64,000 nucleotides of DNA, taken from positions 124,001-188,000 of the forward strand of contig CAMPDV010000216.1 of NCBI GenBank assembly GCA_946699065.1. The letters run 5' to 3'. The stretch's first letter is position 1. Every line of letters starts with the position of its first letter. This document shows positions 50,994 through 62,589 of the stretch, piece after piece. This DNA is from Loxodes magnus. Lineage: Eukaryota > Ciliophora > Karyorelictea > Loxodida > Loxodidae. The notes under the pieces were generated by a model, which did no database searches, was not told the DNA's origin, and saw nothing but the letters and a program-made list of their open reading frames with translations. Position numbers and translations under genes: made by a program.

Positions 50994-51750
50994 ATGAACA
51001 ATATAAAGCTTAATCTAATTTTATTTCTAACTGTTTTGTTTATTAAATCAGCCAATACTTACCCATTTATTGCTTGAAAAGTCGTAGCTCATTAGATCAC
51101 AATAAAAGTTATATTAATAGATATTGTTTCTTTATAATACTGGCTAGGCAAAATCAAATTTATCATAAAAAGGATATTTCTCCCCTTCTAAGTAAACTTA
51201 CTTTAAGTCAAAAATCTAAGTATTTAGTAAAGAAAAGTTCGCATAAATAATAAAATTTTACCTTTATGGAACGTAAATTGCTGAAGCATATGCTCTTTGA
51301 GTTAGTTTATAGTTACTTATCACTCACTAGTTTTACTTACTATCATATATCTAAATTTTATCTATATTAGCTTGTTATTAATGAAAATATCCTCCAAATG
51401 TATAAACCTTAGAATCAACTTAGTCACATCCAAATACGCATGAAGAATTTAGAATTTACGAAATGCTTTCGAATTTTTTTGACTCTAAACTAAATACTTC
51501 ACATTTCGGTACATCTATATAAAGATAGTTGCTGTAAACTCTTCCCGAAATGATGTAAATTAGTTTCCTTTTATTGAAGATTGTTCTATGAAAACTTCTT
51601 TATATTTGCATCTTATAATTTTATGTACCTTTATAGTTGTAAATATCGAATCTAGTTTAACTAAATTTTTATCCTCCTGAAATTATTAAACTTGCTTAGG
51701 AAATTTACTCAATTTAAGTTGCATTTCCATTTGTCGCTTCAATTTCCGCC
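50994..51750 (+). CDS. Probable signal-peptide membrane/secreted protein, partial model
   Basis: ATG at 50994 opens a classical signal peptide (MNNIKLNLILFLTVLFIKSA). The best coding signal further on (51200-51660, lowest GC in the third position) lies in another frame: ITHQFYLLSYIQILS, HPNTHEEFRIYEMLSNFFDS, LPEMMQISFLLLKIVLW. An intron or frameshift between about 51050 and 51200 is therefore needed and is not located. The protein seems to have two or more hydrophobic helices. This block is missing after U3 copy 2, where homology jumps from 35708 to the sequence at 51633. Confidence 0.4.
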
Positions 51751-51759
51751 TCTTATTTA

Positions 51760-53074
51760 ATAAACTAGCTTTTACTGAGTGAATATGTTTTTATAGTTTA
51801 AGAGCTTTAGAAAATAGTGGAGACAGACTAATAATACTAAGCTCTAACTAAATTAGGGCAAATTTCATATTTGATAAATCCAATGCCAAGCTTGCCTATA
51901 AGTCTACTTCCATTAAAGATTTAACTATTTCTTATAATTTTCCTAAGGAACAAAATACTAACTATATGGTTTATTGAATCATTGTTCTACATTTTTAATT
52001 GTTAATAGCAATTTAAATTAGACTTATTAGTATTAATAAACATACTAAGCCTGAGAGTTAGATTAATTCTTAAATAATGCTTACCTTTTCAAAATTTTAT
52101 AATTTAAGGGTTATTTGATTTGCAAGTCTTTTATCCTTTTAACTTCTAGCCCAATATTTATCTTAATTAGACAACTTATCTAGAGAAGATCTATTAAAGT
52201 TTTATATTATATTGCTAGATAGGAAAATTAAGTTATCATGTCTAGCTATTTTCTTTATTTTTTAGTTAACTTTATGATAACTCTATTGTATCTTATGACT
52301 GCCAACTGAAATATATTTAAGCTTTGATTGCTAATACATACTTTCAAGCCTAAGATATTTATTAAGAAAACAAGCTTAAGAAAGATAATTTAACACTTAT
52401 ATTGCTTCGATTTTGGTAAGTTTACTAATTCAAGATAGAAGGATAAAAGGGATTTACTTATTTATGTGAAAGGGGCATTAAGTGTAAGTATTACATCTCT
52501 TAGGTATTTTCTCTTTCTACGATAAGCGTAAAGCTATTTAATGGTGGCTATTATAATACTAAATCTAAGCTTGAAAACTTACCTATTAATAAATCTCCTT
52601 GGATTACTGCTTAATATTCCTTAAAGTCTTAAAAGATAGAAATTGATTTGCTAATTAAGAGCTATATAAATAAGTAAATAGTAATAGATATAATAGACAG
52701 AAGGTAGAAGAAAGAAGAAAGATCATAAAGATAAGAAAATGACTAAATATAATTAAGCTTCACGAATTAAAAGGCAATAATAACAAAGCTAAGAAATTAT
52801 ATTTACAGGAAAAAGAAGGCTTGAAAGGGTGAATGATTGTATAGATATGCATTAAATTAGAATTCCAATAGTTTAGATGCGTATATATTTGGAGAGTAAT
52901 TACTAGTTTAAGAATGAAAATTTGAAAATCCTTAAATGTTTAAAAATAAATAAAGCTAATTCTTTAAAATATTAAGTCACACTAGTAAAGCAAGTTCCTT
53001 GAATAAATTTCAATTAGTTTCTTCGAATAATACTTAGCTATTAATTGAATCAAGTAAAATAAAGGATATAGTAA
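51760..53074. other. Spacer without a secure gene
   Basis: The left end is still weakly similar to 35900-36120. At 52680-52760 there is a purine-rich stretch, but no frame stands out. Confidence 0.4.
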
Positions 53075-53908
53075 ATGACTTTAGGATGAGTAAATTGTTT
53101 GGGGGTATTTTTAGATAAGATTGAAATTTACTAAGCTATTGAAAATAAGGAAGAGCTTATAATATTCTAAGAGCTGATAAAAGAGTATTTCTACAAATAT
53201 CTGGAGTCAATAGCATGCTTTGAATTAACATAATAAGGCAAGCGTAAAATAAAGATGGATTTACAGCTCTAAAGTGAAAAAGAGTATTTATATTACAAGA
53301 TTCAGTTCAAGACTTTAGATAAAAATAATTAGGAAAGTATTTAAGATAGTATAAAGTAATCAATGGCTTCAAATTTAATCAGCTTAAATATATAAGACTA
53401 AGAAATTGGCAAATAACTCAAAGGAAAAAATAAAACAGAAGGAAGTTATTCAAAGCAATATTAACTTAAAAGCATTATCTAGCATTAAATTCACATATAT
53501 GTCTATACTTAAAGAATTAAATCTCATATTCTAGAACTTATTAATAAATCTTCCAGCAGGAGCTTTTAATAATTAGGATAAGCTGATAAATAGAAAATTT
53601 TGCTAGGATAATAAAATTTTAAGTTAGAGAAGAGAAAATAATAAAATTATCCTATTGAAAGAGAAAAGTTAGAGATACTAATTAATAGAAGCTAAAATTA
53701 CCTAAGGAATAAAAAAAATACAAAAGAGTTAGAGCAAGTTGAGAGCGTTAAAAGCGGGTAAAAATATCTAAGAGAATATTAATTCATAAAAGATATTCAC
53801 TAAGAAAGATTTTATTAGGATATTAATATATTAATTATTAATTAAGTCAGTCAAGAGATTCTTAATTTATGAAGTTAAATAAATTTGGATATTAAAGTAA
53901 AATAATGA
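53075..53908 (+). CDS. Coiled-coil-like protein, 277 aa, unknown
   Basis: ATG at 53075 (MTLGWVNCLGVFLDKIEIYQ) to TGA at 53906-53908, 278 codons. TAA and TAG appear often and in Gln-like contexts (GQQNFKLEKRKQQNYPIE). The composition is rich in Lys, Glu, Gln and Ile with heptad-like stretches (LEKRK, REKLEILINRSQNYL, KELEQVESVKS), so an extended coiled coil is likely. An in-frame TGA also occurs at 53870-53872 and could be the true stop 12 codons earlier. No membrane helix and no known domain. It precedes the next plus-strand gene by about 520 bases. Confidence 0.55.
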
Positions 53909-54429
53909 TAAACCTTCATAAAGTTATCTCAATTAAATTCAATAATTAACCGCTCTTTTTAAAATAATTATTTATATAGTAAAACCTTTTACTGATATAT
54001 TTAATAAGATTTTATCTTAATGAGAGATACAAAGACATATTTAATAAACTAATATTGAATGTATTATTAGAGATAGTTAGATTTTAGTAAGGCTTATCTA
54101 ATATTAATGATAAGCATATTGTTAGACCCTTTAAATTTAGTTAATAAAGCAGAAACTTTAATCAAATTTATTACTTTATGAAGATTTAATTTCCAAAAAA
54201 TTTAAGAGATATTAATATCCTTAGTTTCATTTAAAAAAGGCTAAGATAAAAATTTCCAACTTAAAAGATGAGATATAAAACTTTTCATACAATTCTTGGG
54301 AGTTAAAGTATCTTAAAAGTAGGTAAAGAAAAGACAGCTAAAACGATGAGAAGAAGTTCTGACAGAGTTTCATATAATATAAAGGACTATAGTATTCTTC
54401 TTTTTTCCTTCTAAAATAATTTGGTGATT

Positions 54430-57150
54430 ATGCTTTTTTAAACTGTTATTACTCAATTGTGCTTATGCCTACCCTTGTTCTTCTTTCATTTTTGCTAACC
54501 AAACTTTAAAATATCTTATTTAAAATTATTTATCATATACTAGCTTTACTTCTACTCTAGATACTCATTCTATTCTTTCCTCAATATTCATTCATAAAAC
54601 TAATCAAAATTAACTTGAGATTTTCTAAGACAGAGAACCAATCTAATACCTTGAAAAATCAACAGATGCAAAGAAAAGTTTCTATAGTTTAAAGACTTAA
54701 CTTCTTTAAATTTCCCTTCTAACTCATCCTTTAAGTGATCTTTTGTAACTCTTATGACCTCTCATTTATTCTAGTATTTCAGAGAGTGACTCTTAAAGTG
54801 CTTGCTTAAAAAAGAAAAAAGCAACTTTAAACAACTCATTAATTATGAATAGTTAGTCTATTTGATTTGTTATTCTGAATTCATTTAGAATATTTTCCAA
54901 AACTTTAGATAAAATTACAAGTTTTATTCAAGATCTAGAAATTTATTTGTGATAGTTTAAGAAAACAATCAAAGTCTTTAATTTAGTTCTATTAGGCAGA
55001 ACTTTTTTCACTTATTCTACTGAAAATTTGAAGATCGCAAAAAGATTCAGCAGTCATTAAATCCAAGTTAGCAAGAGTAAAAAAAAGCTTCATAGGAATA
55101 AAATGAACATGATATCTCTTATGCTTAAGGACTTTTGAATAATGTAGGAATATTTGGAAAAATATGCTTATATAATAAGCGAGACATTGCTAATTAATTA
55201 AATAATTCACATCAAGCTACTTGATTTGTTAAGCATGGAAAATTTAACTAAATCAAAGGCATTTTTTTAAAATCTAGCTTGCTACATTGAAAGTATAAAA
55301 GTGAAAGATTACAAATGATAAAATAATCTTACCAAAAATTCTTGAATCAAAATTTGCTAAAGCTGCTCGAAACTACCATTCATGAGTTGTTGTAAGCTCT
55401 TATTCGCTTTTATTATATTTAAGTTTAATTTCTGGAGAAATAGAATAGAAACTTTTAAAATAGGGTAATAAAGTCATTAATAGCTCTTCATGATTGATTA
55501 AATTCTATAAACTTTATTTCTGATTAAACCATAACTTGGACAGATGCGTTTGGAATCTGAACTGAAAGAGTAAAAATGTATTAGACTGTAAGAGATCTTG
55601 CATTATGTATTTTAGAATCACTTGCAAAATTATATCCCCAAGCTGAATACTTCTAGTTCTGTATTTAAGAATTAGTTAGTTATTCAATTAATCAGCAAGT
55701 CTTTACCATGGAAACATGCTCTTATTAGATTTTTGACTGGGTAATAGAAGAATGGATAGAAGGAGCGATTAGAGTAATATCAAAGTTGCAGATCACAGAT
55801 CTTTTAAGTCAAAACATATTAGGTTTAGAGAAAAGACATTTAGAATGAAAAATTAAAGAAATAGAAAATAAAAAAGAAAGATATGTAATAGGAAATTAAA
55901 TTGAATAGTAAACAAAAGTTAAATTCTAAGATTGCTGAATAGATTTAGAAGCTAAAATTAGCAAGACTTGCTTATCCTTTAGATTTAAAAGAAGCATACT
56001 AGACTATGGTAAATAGCCTTAAAATATTAAATAAATAAGGAAGAGGATTTAGAAAATCGATGAAGATATCGAATATAAATCTTTTGAGATGTAGAAATAA
56101 GAAGTGAAGTTTTGCCCAAAAATGTACTTGACTCAGTTTCAGTGTTGGGATTAACAGTTTCTGTCAATCTATTCTCGAAATTCCACTTTTTATTTGAATT
56201 TCTACCTGCTTACTCTTCTGATAAGCTTGAATTAAATATATCTGCTCTTTAAATTATCTTTAAAATGGATGAACTCAACTTAAAGAATTAATACAATTTA
56301 TCGTAAGAATTGAAATCATCAAGAAAGAAGCAAATATAATTGATCTACAAACATATCTGGACTCCCAAGGTAAGAGATATGCTAATGCTAGTATAGCTGA
56401 ATCCTCTTCTCCTTCTATTTATTAATCACAAAACAATGACTGAGAGTAAGAAAATAGAAGGAAGTATTAAATATAAGAGAATTTTCAAAGTAAATAGCAG
56501 AAGAAGACTGTTGAAAGGCGAGCCAGTTCGTTGGAGAAATGAGGTAAAAATAACTAGAAGTAAAGAAATACAATAGACGTAATCTGAAGCTATCCAAAAA
56601 TTGTTTAAAGCTATTTAAAAAAATAGCATTTGCTCATTAAAGAGCTTTGATTTTTCTTACACAAATTTGTAAGTATATCGAGCAAATTTCTTGAAGAAAT
56701 AAAAAGCGAATGGACAAGTAGTAAGCTGCTTTTAAATTTTCTAATTTCAAGGATAAAAATAAGAATATAAAAGCTTTAGCAATTTTTCAGATAAGCGAAT
56801 CTTCAAGCGCTTGTAAATGCTTATGAGAAATCCTCATATCTTTATTACTCTATATTCTTTCTTTATTCTTGAAATGAGATTTCTAGCTCTGCTCTTCAAC
56901 TTCCTTGTGAGCTTTGGCAAAAAATGCTCTTGTTCTGTATTTATTTATCACTCATGAGCGTAAGAACTCAAATACATTTTACTTGGTTTCTTGTCTTCTC
57001 TGGGCCAAAAGAGTCTAATGTATATGCACAATCTTTTGATGTCTTTTCTTATTAGACTTATGTTAGTAAATCATAGTAGCATTTCATCTTCCTTAGTAGT
57101 CTATTCTATTAATGAATTAACACTCAGCTACTCAAGTAAATTTACTTTCA
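54430..57150 (+). CDS. Large plus-strand gene with introns or frameshifts, unknown
   Basis: ATG at 54430 gives a hydrophobic start (MLFQTVITQLCLCLPLFFFH). Codon-position GC supports coding through to about 57100 but in frames that change: the start frame to about 54950; a second from about 55040 (EQNEHDISYAQGLLNNVGIF; later LALCILESLAKLYPQAEYF, and a WKIKEIENKKERY coiled stretch); a third around 56030-56270 (VLDSVSVLGLTVSVNLFSKF); and a fourth from 56285 (KELIQFIVRIEIIKKEANII, later NAYEKSSYLYYSIFFLYSW). A 35-nt GTAAAT...GGAAG sequence near 56010 would join two of them. The helix-rich second part recalls TPR-type repeats, but this is weak. It could be one multi-exon gene or a decaying one. 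Confidence 0.4.
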
Positions 57151-57159
57151 ATCTTAAAT

Positions 57160-58850
57160 AAAATAATTACATAAAGGCTTCAGTTACTTAGGTATAAACT
57201 TTAAATTTAAAAGGAAATGAAACTAGTTAAAGGTATTCTTTATTTCTCTTTAATAGTTAATTAACTACCAAATAGCTAATTACTATTACCTTTAACAGAT
57301 ATCTAAGAAAAGCTATTTATTGAAGGAAAGGAGATTAATAATTTATAAGCTTAGGACTCTTAATACTAATATACTAGAAAGGAGAGGAAAGCTATTATAC
57401 CATTAATAATCATAAGTAATTTAAAGTACTTTGAGTGTTTAAAAATAATAATTTAATACTTAGCTCAATTATAGTTACTATAATCTTAGACTATTTAAAA
57501 TATTTAGTTATGATATTATTATATATTAGTGCAAGGATAAATTAATAATTCGCCTAAAATTAAAGAAACATATGAAGACTTCACTAAAATTAGCAGTTAA
57601 TAATTTATATTAATAGCTAAAGAATAAATATTTTTAGTATAATGACTCCTTAATATTTTTAGTATAATGACTCCTTAATATTTTGCCTTAATAGATCTTT
57701 TAGAATAATTAGAATTTTTTTTTTTTTTGATCTTTAGAAAATCTAACTTTAATGATTTTATCAGTCATAAAGTTAAGATTTATAATCATTAGTTATTATT
57801 TAATCTTTTACCTAGTTTTAACATATTTCATAGCTACGTTTTCTTTATTAATTCCCTAAAATTTTTTATTTAACTAACTAAATTTAGATATTTTTTATAC
57901 TCTTCTTTGTAAATATTATCTAAGATAGTTATTCAATCACATCAATGATTGATAAATTAGTTTTTATTACTCAATTTGATAAAAGCTTTAATGCTTTTTA
58001 ATTAGCTCTCTTAATAGCATTTTATATTAATACTAACTACCCTTGGAAATAGCTCTCTTAGCAATATTATAATTATATAGATTCCTTACTAACTTATCCT
58101 CATTTAATGTATAGTTATTAATTATCTTAGGATATAATCTCTATCTAAACATACTAATATTATTAATACATTAACAATTATATCTAATTAGATCTTTAAT
58201 ATCTTTAATAAAAGTATTATCTTAATAGTTTTATAAGTAAACGCTTTGGATATAAAAATAATATTTAATGAGCAAGAATCTAAAATCAACATTTTTTTCT
58301 ATCTCATTTATTAAAAGAATGCCATGAAGGCTTTAATTCTCCTTTTTTAAATCTATCTATTTTGCTATTTCAATTTAAATGTTTATGCTATTATAAAGAA
58401 ATATTTTTCTTAAATATATACTTGTATATAGATATTATCTTTAGCTTCTATTTTATATCTAGTTTCTTTTAAATCTTTAACTAGAGTTTAGGTATTTTTC
58501 ATAAATAATCCAACATTTTTTACTTTAACTATTTTAATTTTTACAAGTCTATAGTTAAATTCAAAGTGTTCCTAGTAAAAACTTCTACTAATATTAAACC
58601 TATATTGATTAAATTATCAAGGAGCTTATAGATAAAAATAATTAGTTTTGCTACTTTCTTAATTAAGATATTCAGGTCTCTTATAGCAAATTATATTATT
58701 CAGAAAGCTTTCTCTTTTATAATTACTTATTCTTTTATTTTAAACACATGTTTTCTTTATTCCTTAGACATATAACTAATCTTCATAAAATAGCGAAATG
58801 AATTTGGAAGACTTAAGTATAATCTGTCAGAACAAAAAATAAAGCTAAAA
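57160..58850. other. AT-rich intergenic region
   Basis: No gene supported. Contains a 25-bp tandem duplication (57628-57684) and long T-runs. Confidence 0.45.
57628..57684 (+). repeat. 25-bp tandem duplication
   Basis: Two perfect copies (57628-57652, 57653-57677) of a unit with core TTAGTATAATGACTCC, followed by the first seven bases of a third. Confidence 0.85.
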
Positions 58851-59040
58851 AGAAATTTATACTTCTAATTGGAGATGCTAAGTAGATATTTTCACATGCT
58901 AAGAAAATTCTAAATCCTAAAAAAATTAATTAAATGAACTTTAATTTAGAAATCAAAAATAAATTAATTGATTCATGTGGTAATTGTACTTTTAACAAGC
59001 ATTCTAATCTAACTCAATAATAGATAAATCTATAAGAAAA

Positions 59041-59830
59041 AAATGGATTAATCTCTTCGACTCTCAAAGAATTAACTTAAAAACCTAAAGAGAAAAACGG
59101 CAAAAGAAATTTAGAAAAAACAATAGAAGCGAGAGAAGTCAAGTTCGTCATCAGAAGGTAAAGTGATGGTAGTACCTATAGAGATATGATAACCTAAGAA
59201 CGAAGCTGATCAAAAACTTTAAATTTAATTAGATCAAATGTAAAAATCAATTTCAAAGTATGAAGAAACAACTTATAACTAAGGAGAAAAATAAGGGAAT
59301 TAATGAATAGCATAGAGGATTAAAACAACGAATTATTAATACTCAGAAGACAGCTCATTCAAAGCAAATTGATAACGGAAGAACAACTCTGAACTTAACC
59401 ACAATAAAACTTTAAATATTACACGAAAATGGAAATAGAAAAACACCAATATACTTAAAAGTAAAATAAAATCCAGGAAAAGAAATGATCGATATGAACT
59501 TCATTTAAAGACTAGAAAAAATAGAAAATAAACTATCGATAAAAAGAACGAAATAAAAATGAGAAAATAAACTGTGCTTATATTGCAAATCAAATAATCA
59601 TTTATTAAGAAACTGCTGATAGTGAAAGAGAATAAACGAATAAGAGCAGAAAAGAACATGAAGACAACTTAGCAAGCTATGGATAACCCAAACTGGGATT
59701 TATAAATAAAAAGTCTTCGCAAAACCACTTGGAAGTCTATAGTGGTAACTTCCCACTTTCAAAAAAGGTCGTGGAACACACCCACGTTTAAAAAAATGTC
59801 CACAAGAACTGGTCGAAATTCCAGGAAATG
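59041..59830 (+). pseudogene. ORF1-like region with CCHC zinc knuckle
   Basis: At 59575-59616 the frame reads CLYCKSNNHLLRNC, a perfect C-x2-C-x4-H-x4-C nucleic-acid-binding knuckle, followed by Trp/Gln/Lys-rich sequence that needs TGA as Trp. Upstream the composition is basic. The N-terminal limit is not visible. This is in a different frame from the RT, as in two-ORF LINEs. Confidence 0.6.
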
Positions 59831-59969
59831 TAAAACCTTAATAACTTTAAGTATATTATTATTATTATAATAGATAAATCTTATTAATTAAAAAATAGAT
59901 AAAATATACGATAGTATTTAAGAACGTAAAGATTAACATCTCTCATATTTATAAGGATTTTATCTTTTT

Positions 59970-60900
59970 ACCATACAAGAAATATAAGAAATTATAAAAG
60001 CAATTCAGAATGGAAAAGCAGCTGGTCCAGACGGAATAAAAGGTGAACTTCTGAAATAAGGTGAATATTATTTTTTAATAATTCTTCACTCTTTTCTGAA
60101 TAATATGTTAAGACTTAAAAGAATCCCTTTGGAATTAAATATATCGATGATAATTCCAATTTTAAAAAAGGAAACAAAGATGATTGGAAAAACTGACAAC
60201 CTATTTTTCCTATTAATAGCATTATAAAACTATATGATAAAGCTTTAACAAAAAGACTATACAATCTAATTTATTAGAGAAACTTGATTTATCCTTCTTA
60301 AATGGGATTTATGAAAAATAGATAAATTACTTAATAAATTTGGATGATATAATAGATAATTGATAACTATCTGGAATGTACAAAAGGGAAAACTAAAATT
60401 ACCTCAACTCTGATAGATATTGAAAAAATATATGAATCAATAGAAAAAATATTTTTATTTGATTAACTTAAGAGAGTTAAGTTAGCTACCACTTGGTCTT
60501 ATATTAGCCTTACAATTAATTATATAAGAACCTAATCTTTTTATTTATTATAGATGGAATGAACATCAGAACATTTTAATACAACAATGGAGCTATGTAA
60601 GGAAGTTCACATAGACCAGCTTTAGCATTGCTTTATTGTGACATTGTAATTAGATATTTGGAAAGTAAAAGTATCTAATTGGGATTCAAATGCCAGTGCT
60701 TGAGCGTTAGCTTCACTTGCAGAGTATGAGCAGATTATTTGATTCTTTATCCTAATCTGCAAAGTAGATATAGATTTTAATAATGAAACAAGAAAAGTTT
60801 TTACATTTACTCAATTAAAGATCAAAGTTACCAAATCTGAATGGATCTAATTTCTAAAGAAATATCAGGAACAATAAATCATAAATTTATGATTAGAAAT
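59970..60900 (+). pseudogene. Reverse transcriptase, frameshifted and catalytically damaged
   Basis: The first block reads AIQNGKAAGPDGIKGELLK, followed by RIPLELNISMIIPILKK (RT motifs 0-2 of LINEs). A one-base loss near 60170 shifts the frame; the next block (DDWKN-x-QP, INSIIKLYDKALTKRLYNL, QMGFMKNRQ, STLIDIEKIYESIEK) covers RT motifs 2a-3 and A. A second shift near 60580 leads to a GAMQGSSHRPALALL block (motif B). The active-site region at 60725-60747 has a two-base insertion and the second Asp of YADD is replaced by Tyr. The gene is dead. Confidence 0.75.
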
Positions 60901-61624
60901 TAACTGATTGTTTAAAAAGAAGATGTTACGTATTAAGGCAGTATTCTATATTAGAAGAAGAATTTTAATCCTCATTGCAAAGAAGTCGCATTCATATTTA
61001 TAGCTACAATGAAAAAAGTTATTTTTTACTGATGAGATATAAGAATATAACTCCTTGACATTTTAAAACTCTATGTTTACTTTTTACATTACCTAAAGCA
61101 GAATATGGAAGAGACTTAGTATCATCAAGTATTCAAAAAGGAGTAACTTTAGTTTTGAAAAGAATTGAATCAAGCATGATATTAATTTCAAGAAAAGCCT
61201 TTTAAGTAACAACTTCAACGTTTAATGAATCATGTTATATAGACCTTAATTGATTACTTTTTAAGATATTATAGCTATAAAATTTTTCAGATTTTATTAA
61301 AATTAAATAAGAAAATATTAATTTTCCAAAATCAACAATAGGCTCTCTTTTCATTAATATCTGGAAAAAGGATTTTAATACTATGATCAAACTTAACAAC
61401 TAATAGACTTTTATGGTATCTATCTGCAGAATTAATAGAATAATTCAAGTCTTAAAAATTTTGCTAGCATATAAAAGACAAATTGCATCAATATTTCTAT
61501 AATGTAACTACTAAAAAATTTATAAGAATGAAAACAGCTAAAATATATACTGAAAAATTTGATAATCTTGAATGAATGAGATAGCTAATTTACGTGATTT
61601 CACCTTTATTTGATTAATCACAAA

Positions 61625-62270
61625 TCAAAAGTTTAATTTTAAATAAAAGAGACTTCATATTTGGTAGGATCTTTCTTATCATATGTTCTAAGGATTTTTA
61701 ATATATTTTTCTGAAAGTTTCTGATAGATCGATTCCCATTCATTTCTTATTAAATTCGTTAATTGCATCTATATGTTTGGAGTTTCTTTGTTTATTGGTG
61801 TATTTTTTTCCTGTATAGTTTACCTTCTTAATTGCAATAAATCCTGAAAATATTTTCCAGTTAGTTTTCTACTATTTTCTTTTAATTTTATTAGAATTGG
61901 AAGTAGCTTCTAACTTTTTGCCCTTGTCGATTGCAGTTTCAACATCTCATTATTTTCCAATATGGAATATAATTTGTTGTAGACTGTTGCTCTACATCCA
62001 TCGAATCATTCATCTCCTTTTTTTGCAGTAATATGCTTTCAGTTAACTCTGCGAAATGATTAAATTTTGTTTCTAATTATTTCTTTAAGATTGTTTTTTG
62101 ATATTTAATTGGAGAGATGAAGTTAAGATGCTTCAGTTAAGAAAGTCTTAATAAGGAGAAAGAACTACTCTTATAGAGCTAGTCAAATTGTAAGAAAGCT
62201 TCGAAGAAATCTAAGGGAAAAAGCCGTAATTGATAGTTAAGGTAACTTAGTAGAAATATTTTCGTCATTT
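61625..62270 (-). CDS. Protein with Myb/SANT-like motif, about 215 aa, 5' end open
   Basis: The frame ends at TGA 61627-61625 and is open upstream past 62270; no in-frame ATG was fixed, so the start is unknown. The central part (KEIIRNKIQSFRRVNWKHIT, then AKKGDEWFDGCRATVYNKLY) fits a Myb/SANT repeat: basic helix, VNW-K-x-I, then a C-R-x-x-V/Y-x-x-L/Y third helix. A Trp from TGA (RVNWKH) sits at a conserved Trp position. Downstream are Lys/Leu/Gln-rich helices and a Trp-containing end. It is convergent with the retrotransposon and may be a host gene or belong to another element. Confidence 0.5.
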
Positions 62271-62589
62271 TTTTATTAAAAACATGCTAAAATTTGAAAA
62301 TCGTAAGATTAATAACATAAGGACACAAAACGAGAAATATAGATGTAAAACTGAAGAGGAAAGAGTAAAGGTAAAGGAAGGATTTTGCTGGTCATTAAAA
62401 GGCTAGGTATAAATTTCAATCGAGCTAAAGTGTATAGGTAATTTAACTACAAGAGCAATAATAGAAACATTGAAGTTAACTGAGTAAGCTAAAATAATAA
62501 AAAATATAAAAGATAAGAAAATTTCAAGAATTAGATCTTTAAGAAAAACAGCAACTGATTAGGACTAAGAAATAAGTTAGCCTAGCATA

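Larger units (their letters stand above)
58850..61300 (+). mobile_element. Decayed non-LTR (LINE-like) retrotransposon
   Basis: Two diagnostic parts lie in the right order on the plus strand. First is an ORF1-like region, rich in Lys, Glu and Gln, that ends in a retroviral-type zinc knuckle (59575-59616). About 350 bases later comes a reverse transcriptase domain (59970-60900) with the AGPDG signature of non-LTR elements. The element uses the same reassigned code (TGA as Trp near the zinc knuckle and in the RT). Ends, target-site duplication and poly-A tail were not located. Confidence 0.75.

Noticed and set aside
56415-56597. Standard-code minus-strand ORF of 60 codons
   Set aside because: Antisense to the plus-strand gene at 54430-57150.
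55500-56900. Alternative continuous frame giving plausible membrane helices through the 54-57 kb gene
   Set aside because: With no stop codons in this code every frame looks protein-like; codon-position GC did not support that frame in several sub-regions.
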